Positions 58,973 through 64,000 of a stretch of 64,000 nucleotides of DNA are shown one piece after another. Made by a program: the position numbers and the translations under genes. The notes beneath the pieces were generated by a model that ran no database searches, had not been told where the DNA came from, and saw only the letters and a list, made by a program, of their open reading frames with translations. Position 1 is the first letter of the stretch. Every line of letters starts with the position of its first letter. The DNA is from Pleurostoma richardsiae (lineage: Eukaryota > Ascomycota > Sordariomycetes > Calosphaeriales > Pleurostomataceae), in the NCBI GenBank assembly GCA_030052745.1, contig JANBVO010000007.1:372001-436000 (forward strand). Reading direction: 5' to 3'.

Positions 58973-59385
58973 GGAGCATCGCTGTTTGCTATCAGGATGA
59001 GATCTCTTCATAGAGCCCGATCTCGCATCGATCGGCTATTAACCTCTTCATTTTCTCTGTTCCTTTGTCTCTCTCAGTACATACTCTATATCCTACTTTC
59101 TCTCTGATCAGGGGCGTTGAGCCTTGCATATGACGGCGTTGGAACGGTCCCTTTCTCAAGGGGGGGATGGGTTTCGGTCGGGCATCTACTCTTTACTGCA
59201 CGTCCTTGGAGGACTGAGCTCCCTATTTTCATTTCTCTCTTCTGGATATAAAGGCATCTTCATACATAATACGGCCTAATACCGTAGGAGATACACCGAC
59301 GGATATACCAAGACTTTTTAGACTTCAGAGTATCCAAGACGTGATGTGATGTGCTGTTCATAAGTGAGGAATCGTTAAACTGCGT
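58973..59385. other. Intergenic: convergent 3' ends of acyltransferase and choline oxidase genes
   Basis: The stretch has T-rich tracts (59040-59110) and no coding sequence. Confidence 0.5.
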
Positions 59386-61122
59386 CTACAGCTTCGCCAC
59401 CGCCCTGCCCTCCGCCTCCTCGACGATCATCTCCGCGCACCTCTCCCCGACCGCAAGCACCGTCAGCATGGGGTTGATGGTCGGGATGGTCGGGAACACG
59501 CCCGCGTCCGCGATCCGCAGCCCCCTCAGCCCCCGCACCCGCAGCCTCTCGTCCACCACCGCCATGTCGTCGCTCTCGACGTCGCCCATCCGCGTCGTCC
59601 CCGCCGGGTGGTACACCGTGTGCGCCGCCTTGCGCGCGTACCGGCTGATGTCCTCGTCGCTCTGCACCAGCGGGCCCGGCGCCACCTCGCGCTTGATCCA
59701 GTCCTTGAAGGGGGCCTGCTCGGCGATGCGGCGCGCGGCGCGCACGCCGTAGACCAGCGTGGCGGCGTCGTAGCCCTCCGGGTCGGTGAAGTAGCGGAAG
59801 TCGAGCGCGGGCTTGACCGCCGGGTCGGCGGAGGTGAGGTACAGCCGGCCGCGGGAGCGGGGCCGGGGGATGTTGGGGGTCATGCAGAAGGCGTAGCCGG
59901 AGGGGAGGTCGTCGTAGCCGAGGCGCAGGGTGTTGAGGGTGAAGGGGATCTGGTAGCAGTGCATCATGACGTCGGCAATGTCGCCGTCCGGGATGGCCCG
60001 CGGGTTGCCCGGGAAGCGGTAGGCGGCGGCGTCGGCGGGCTCGCGGCGGAGGAAGATGCCGGCGTCCGAGTCCATGGTGGTCTGGTTGGGCGGCACCGGC
60101 TGGTGCAGCTCCCACATGATGATGCTCTCTGGGTGGTCGACGAGGTTCTCGCCCACGCCGGGGAGGTCGCGCACGACGGGGATGCCCAGCGGCGAGAGCT
60201 GGTCCTTGGGCCCCAGGCCCGAGAGCAGCAGCAGCCGCGGGGTGTCGACGGCGCCGGCGCACAGGACGGTCTCGACCTTGGCGTTGACGGTGCGCTTGCT
60301 GCCGTCCTTGAGGGCCAGGTCGACTCCCGTCACGGCGTCGCCGCGCACGTTGACGCGCGACACCCAGGCGTTTGTCAAAATCGTCAGGTTGGGCCGCTCC
60401 TCCTCGCCGCGCAGGATGGGGTGGATGTAGGCGACGGAGGCGCTGGAGCGGCGGTGGTCGTCGGGGTTGTAGCTGACGGAGAAGAAGCCGACGCTGGGCT
60501 TGAGGGCGCCGGCCTCGCTGATCTGCTTGTTGAAGTCGTGGATGACGGGGATGTCCATGGCCGCGCTGCACGACAGCACCCAGTCCTTGCACAGCTGGTT
60601 GCGGTGGCGGGCGTCGACCGGCTGCACCGTGTTGCGCAGCTTGTCGAGCACGCGGTTCATCATGGGGAACGTCCAGCCCTTGGCGCCCATCGACTCCCAG
60701 ATCTTCATGTCGTACTCGAAGGGCCGGAAGGAGATGAGCGTGTTGTGCGACGAGCACCCGCCCAGTATCTTGGCCCTCGAGTGCCGGATATATGAGTTGC
60801 CTGGTGAGTCGCATGAGCCATTGCCTCTTCACATCATGCGGACTTGAATCAAGTTGAAGAATGCATGATGCATCTTACCCATGGGCTGCTCTACCGTGCC
60901 GTAGTCATAGTCGAGCTCGCCTCCCAGCAAGCTCAGCCATTGCCGCAGATCGAGCACCTTGTCGTCCATGAAGTCGCTCGGGCCGGCCTCAATCAGGAGC
61001 ATCTTCTTCTGCGGAAGATACTCCGCCAGGCGTGACGCTATCACGCATCCTGCCGTGCCACCGCCGACTATGACATAGTCGTAGCGGTCTGTATGTGACG
61101 GGGGCAGATATGTGGTCGTCAT
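59386..61122 (-). CDS. GMC oxidoreductase, choline oxidase-like, 552 aa
   Basis: This flavoenzyme is predicted to oxidise choline via betaine aldehyde towards glycine betaine. Exons are complement 60879-61122 and 59386-60800. The ADP-binding motif is [19 protein letters not shown] with LLIEAG. The motif [13 protein letters not shown] matches the site where bacterial choline oxidase attaches FAD covalently (His99 in the Arthrobacter enzyme). Near the end lie [15 protein letters not shown], with the active-site His, and [20 protein letters not shown], with the second conserved catalytic residue (Asn). The length equals that of choline oxidases (about 546-555). It is divergent from betaine aldehyde dehydrogenase across ~1 kb. 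Other GMC enzymes (alcohol or glucose oxidases) lack the SSHN site, so choline oxidase is favoured. Confidence 0.9.
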
Positions 61123-62116
61123 GACGGCTTCTCTGTCTCTCTAGTGGCGCACACCCTGGCGAACGTCTCTTTGCTTTGTTTTTTTTTCTCGCGCCTCTCT
61201 CGGTCTCAGCCTCTCTCTCCTCCGGCTATATCTCGTCTATAAAAGAAGAACCTCTGTAGAGACGAAAGCCGCAATGGCTCTAAGCGGCAGTCGTACACGG
61301 TATCGCACGACTTACAAGAAGCATCGCCAACCTGGATCGAACGGAGCATCCGAGATGGGGTCCCGACGGCTTAATGATATGATTTTCTTTCCTATTCTGG
61401 GCACGCAACCCGTGTACCCACCCCCCCAGGCGCCCCCCGTCCTGGAGCTGCAATCCTTTTCCATGTCCAGCTCGGCCTCACCCACGCCGTGAGAGCCGTG
61501 ATTGGCCTGGCGGCACTTGGCCCTGCGGCCCTGCAGCGAGAGTCAGCCCAGAAAGATGGGAAAACCGGGCCCTCTCTCTTGCAGAGGCTGCAGTAGGACG
61601 GGATTCGACTGGACAGGCTGGACCGACTGGACCGACTGGGACCAACTGGGTCGGCTGGTTGGGTCGACTCGAGCGGTGAGGGGCGGCGAAGTTTCTGCGG
61701 TCCCAGGCGTTCCTGGGGCACAAGCGCCGATCGATACTGCTTCAGACCGTGGAATGGGTCTTTTTTCTTTACTGCGTTTGGCGATACGTAATAGGGCTTC
61801 TTTGTCCGGCCGCCAGCTTTCATCATCGGCGGGGCCACGGTTTGACGCCGCGTCGCCATCGTCCATAAAAGACCCGCACCAGCGTCAGCTCGACCCCCAC
61901 GGCTGCTCCGGTCCGTGCCGGCGTGAAGACGACGGACGACGGACACGGTAGATCGGATTGAGGCCATTCGTAGCTACCTGGACTGCTGTACTTGGTTGAG
62001 TAGAAGTTGGTGAGAAGAGACAAGAGACAAGAGACACGAGACAAAGGAAGAGCTTTGGAACCTCCTGTCTCTAGCTGGCTGGAAGACTCCAAGGCATCAT
62101 CACCACCCAGCCCAAG
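61123..62116. promoter_or_regulatory. Shared divergent promoter of choline oxidase and betaine aldehyde dehydrogenase
   Basis: This ~1 kb interval separates the two start codons and is likely to co-regulate them. A cluster of GACTGG/GGCTGG tandem words is at about 61605-61665. A purine-rich AGAAGAGACAAGAGACAAGAG tract precedes the dehydrogenase start. No gene is seen. Confidence 0.6.
61605..61665 (+). repeat. Short imperfect tandem repeat, unit GGACCGACT-like
   Basis: GACTGGAC, GGCTGGAC, CGACTGGAC and related words repeat about six times with a period of 9-11 bases inside the shared choline/betaine promoter. Confidence 0.65.
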
Positions 62117-63619
62117 ATGGCACTCGAGGAGGAGGATCGCCACACCTTCTACGCGGGCAAGCCGCAACCCTCGGTCGACAGCCCCGGCACGTTCCTCTCC
62201 ATCGACCCTTCAACCGCCAGGCCCCTCTGCACCATCCACACCTCCTCCCCCGCCGCCGTCGACGCCGCCATCAGCGCCGCCAAGGCCGCATTCCCGGCCT
62301 GGTCACAGACGCCGCCCCCGGAGCGGGCGCGCGTGCTGCTGCGCGCCGTCGCCCTCCTGCGCGAGCGCAACGACGCCCTCGCCCGCGTCGAGACCCTCGA
62401 CACCGGCAAGCCCTTCTCCGAGACCTCGGCCGTCGACGTCGCCACTGGCGCCGACGTGCTCGAGTACTACGCGCACCTGGCCGCGTCGGGCGGGCTCAAC
62501 GGCGAGCACTTCCGCCTGCGGCCGGAGGCCGCCGTGTACACGTCCAAGGAGCCCCTGGGCGTGTGCGCCGCCATCGGCGCTTGGAACTACCCGCTGCAGA
62601 TCGCCCTGTGGAAGGCGGCGCCGTGCCTGGCCGCCGGCAACGCCCTCGTCTACAAGCCCAGCGAGTTCACCAGCCTGCACGGGCAGCGCCTCGCCGAGCT
62701 GCTGCGGGAGGCCGGGCTGCCCGACGGCGTGTTCGGCGTGGTGTACGGCGCCGGGGAGGTCGGCGCGCAGCTCGCGGCGCACCCGGACGTCGCCAAGGTC
62801 AGCTTCACGGGCCAGGTGAGCACGGGGAGGAAGGTGGCGGCGGCGGCGGCGGGCGGGATGAAGTACGTCACCATGGAGCTGGGCGGCAAGAGCCCGCTGG
62901 TGGTGCTGCCCGGCGCCGACGTGGCGCAGGCGGTCGACGGCGCGATGATGGCCAACTTCTACAGCACGGGCCAGGTGTGCACCAACGGCACGAGGGTGTT
63001 CGTGCCGCGGGAGATGAAGGACGAGTTCGAGCGGACGCTGCTGGGGAAGATGCAGTACGTCAGGGCGGGCGACCTGTTCGACCCGGCCACCAACTTCGGG
63101 CCCCTCAGCAGCAAGGTGCACCAGGAGAAGGTCGCCAGCTACATACGGCACGGCATAGAGACGGACAAGGCGAGGCTTCTGTGCGGCGGGCTCGGGCAGC
63201 CGGAGGGGATCCCTGCGGACCTGAGGGACGGGTACTGGATCCGGCCGACCGTCTTCACGGACTGCTCGGACGGCATGAGGATCGTGCGGGAGGAGATCTT
63301 CGGGCCGGTCATGTGCATCCTCACCTACGCGAGCGTCGAGGAGGCGGTCGAGCGGGCGAACACGACCGAGCTGGGGCTGGCGGCCGGGGTGTTCGGGAGG
63401 GATATCGACCAGTGCCACCGGGTCATTGCCCAGCTGCAGGCCGGCATCACCTGGGTAAACACCTGGGGCGAGTCGCCGGCTGAGATGGCGGTCGGAGGCT
63501 GGAAGCAGAGTGGTCTGGGCGTCGAGAACGGGCGGAGGGGTCTGGAGGCGTGGGTCAGGAACAAAAGCACGCTCGTGGAGATGGGAGGCTCCGTCCCGAC
63601 GGTGTTCGCAAAGTTATAG
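62117..63619 (+). CDS. Betaine aldehyde dehydrogenase (ALDH superfamily), 500 aa
   Basis: The enzyme oxidises betaine aldehyde to glycine betaine with NAD(P)+, an osmoprotectant pathway and a route of choline catabolism. It is a single exon with ATG at 62117 (MALEEEDRHTFYAGK). ALDH landmarks are complete: AIGAWNYPLQIALWKAAPCLAAGN, VYKPSEFTS, SFTGQVSTGRK, the glutamate in VTMELGGKSPLVVL, and the nucleophilic cysteine in STGQVCTNGTRVFVP. The last of these closely resembles bacterial BetB. VREEIFGPVMCI and NTWGESPAEMAVGGWKQSGLG follow. The gene is divergent from the choline oxidase, so the two enzymes form one two-step module. Codon third positions are nearly all G or C. Confidence 0.94.
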   Translation: MALEEEDRHTFYAGKPQPSVDSPGTFLSIDPSTARPLCTIHTSSPAAVDAAISAAKAAFPAWSQTPPPERARVLLRAVALLRERNDALARVETLDTGKPFSETSAVDVATGADVLEYYAHLAASGGLNGEHFRLRPEAAVYTSKEPLGVCAAIGAWNYPLQIALWKAAPCLAAGNALVYKPSEFTSLHGQRLAELLREAGLPDGVFGVVYGAGEVGAQLAAHPDVAKVSFTGQVSTGRKVAAAAAGGMKYVTMELGGKSPLVVLPGADVAQAVDGAMMANFYSTGQVCTNGTRVFVPREMKDEFERTLLGKMQYVRAGDLFDPATNFGPLSSKVHQEKVASYIRHGIETDKARLLCGGLGQPEGIPADLRDGYWIRPTVFTDCSDGMRIVREEIFGPVMCILTYASVEEAVERANTTELGLAAGVFGRDIDQCHRVIAQLQAGITWVNTWGESPAEMAVGGWKQSGLGVENGRRGLEAWVRNKSTLVEMGGSVPTVFAKL

Positions 63620-63775
63620 GCAAGATGTGAAGGAAATACAGCAATGATATCCGCCTCGCACTTTGACTTGTCCCGGCACGTTAGGTGTTTGTCTGAGCAT
63701 TATCCTGAGCTGCCTATCAAGTTAACCAAGAGAAGACGACTTACATGACAGCATCGCATTGTATCGTATCGTAGT

Positions 63776-64000
63776 CTACAGTCTCGCGATCCTCTGCTGT
63801 CCATCCAGCTGCAGAGCCTCCTTCATCGCGTTCAACGCGCCAAACAGCTCGTTGTCATGATACTTCCTCGCCACGATCTGCAGGTCCACCGGTGCCCCCT
63901 CGAAGTCCCCCTGCGCCCACAGCTGCCTGACATGCCTGCACTCCTCGCTGAGTGGCACCCCGTTCGTCGGCGTGTACCCCTCCGCGCCCTTGGCCAGCGC
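63776..64000 (-). CDS. Amidase C-terminus (amidase-signature family, 5' end outside window)
   Basis: The minus-strand frame enters from the window edge and ends at 63776. It reads from ALAKGAEGYTPTNGVPLSEE through VRQLWAQGDFEGAPVDLQIVARKYHD to ALQLDGQQRIARL. GDFEGAPVDLQIVARKYHDNEL is the typical C-terminal strand-helix of fungal acetamidase/fatty-acid-amide hydrolase-like enzymes (amidase signature superfamily). The catalytic Ser-Ser-Lys region lies outside the window. It converges on the betaine aldehyde dehydrogenase gene, and a functional link to choline is only a guess. Confidence 0.82.
   Translation of the reverse strand, partial: ALAKGAEGYTPTNGVPLSEECRHVRQLWAQGDFEGAPVDLQIVARKYHDNELFGALNAMKEALQLDGQQRIARL

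Noticed and set aside
63776-64000. A third enzyme of the choline pathway at the window edge
   Set aside because: The visible C-terminus is that of an amidase-signature enzyme, which has no established step in betaine synthesis.

Overview
This window is nuclear DNA from a filamentous ascomycete, most likely a Sordariomycete. The genes carry 45-75 bp introns with GTRAGT-like donors and CTAAC/CTGAC branch points, coding third positions are very GC-rich, and the protein set is typically Pezizomycotina (BLI-3, a Zn2Cys6 regulator, a WSC protein, an MFS exporter, a stand-alone GAL10-type epimerase). Short TACCTAGGTA-like words recur between genes. I see no rRNA, tRNA, CRISPR array or recognisable transposon. 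Twenty genes are called, eighteen complete and one cut at each window edge. Exon coordinates were read by eye and checked by reading frame; single-base slips are possible.

Layout. 1-6 kb: bli-3 (partial, -), an F-box-like protein (+), mitochondrial NAD-isocitrate dehydrogenase subunit 2 (+). 6.4-10.9 kb: an 11-exon RING/SNF2 ATPase (-) with SUMO-interacting-like motifs at both ends. 12.2-17.9 kb: a giant ankyrin protein (-). 19.9-23.5 kb: quinone oxidoreductase and UDP-glucose 4-epimerase (both +). 25.5-29.5 kb: a SUN-domain nuclear envelope protein (+). 30.4-33 kb: DBP4-type DEAD-box helicase (-). 34.3-35.6 kb: a DUF3669-like protein with kinase-like motifs (+). 36.3-39 kb: a two-BIR Bir1/survivin protein (-). 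39.8-42.1 kb: an M3 oligopeptidase (-) with a possible CUG-initiated mitochondrial form. 43.3-44 kb: Cdc4-type myosin light chain (-). 44.8-47 kb: methyltransferase (-) and CoA-binding protein (+).

47-63.9 kb looks more accessory. A Zn2Cys6 regulator (-) and an MFS exporter (+) diverge from a promoter holding a ~32 bp imperfect direct repeat. A secreted WSC protein is followed by 3.5 kb without a convincing gene, then an acyltransferase-3 membrane protein. Choline oxidase (-) and betaine aldehyde dehydrogenase (+) are divergent and together make a choline-to-glycine-betaine module; the C-terminus of an amidase closes the window.

The points I find most worth a second look are the in-frame CUG leader of the oligopeptidase, the terminal SIM-like motifs of the RING/SNF2 protein, the duplicated element between the regulator and the transporter, the long-period ankyrin super-repeat, and the kinase-like motifs of the DUF3669 protein.
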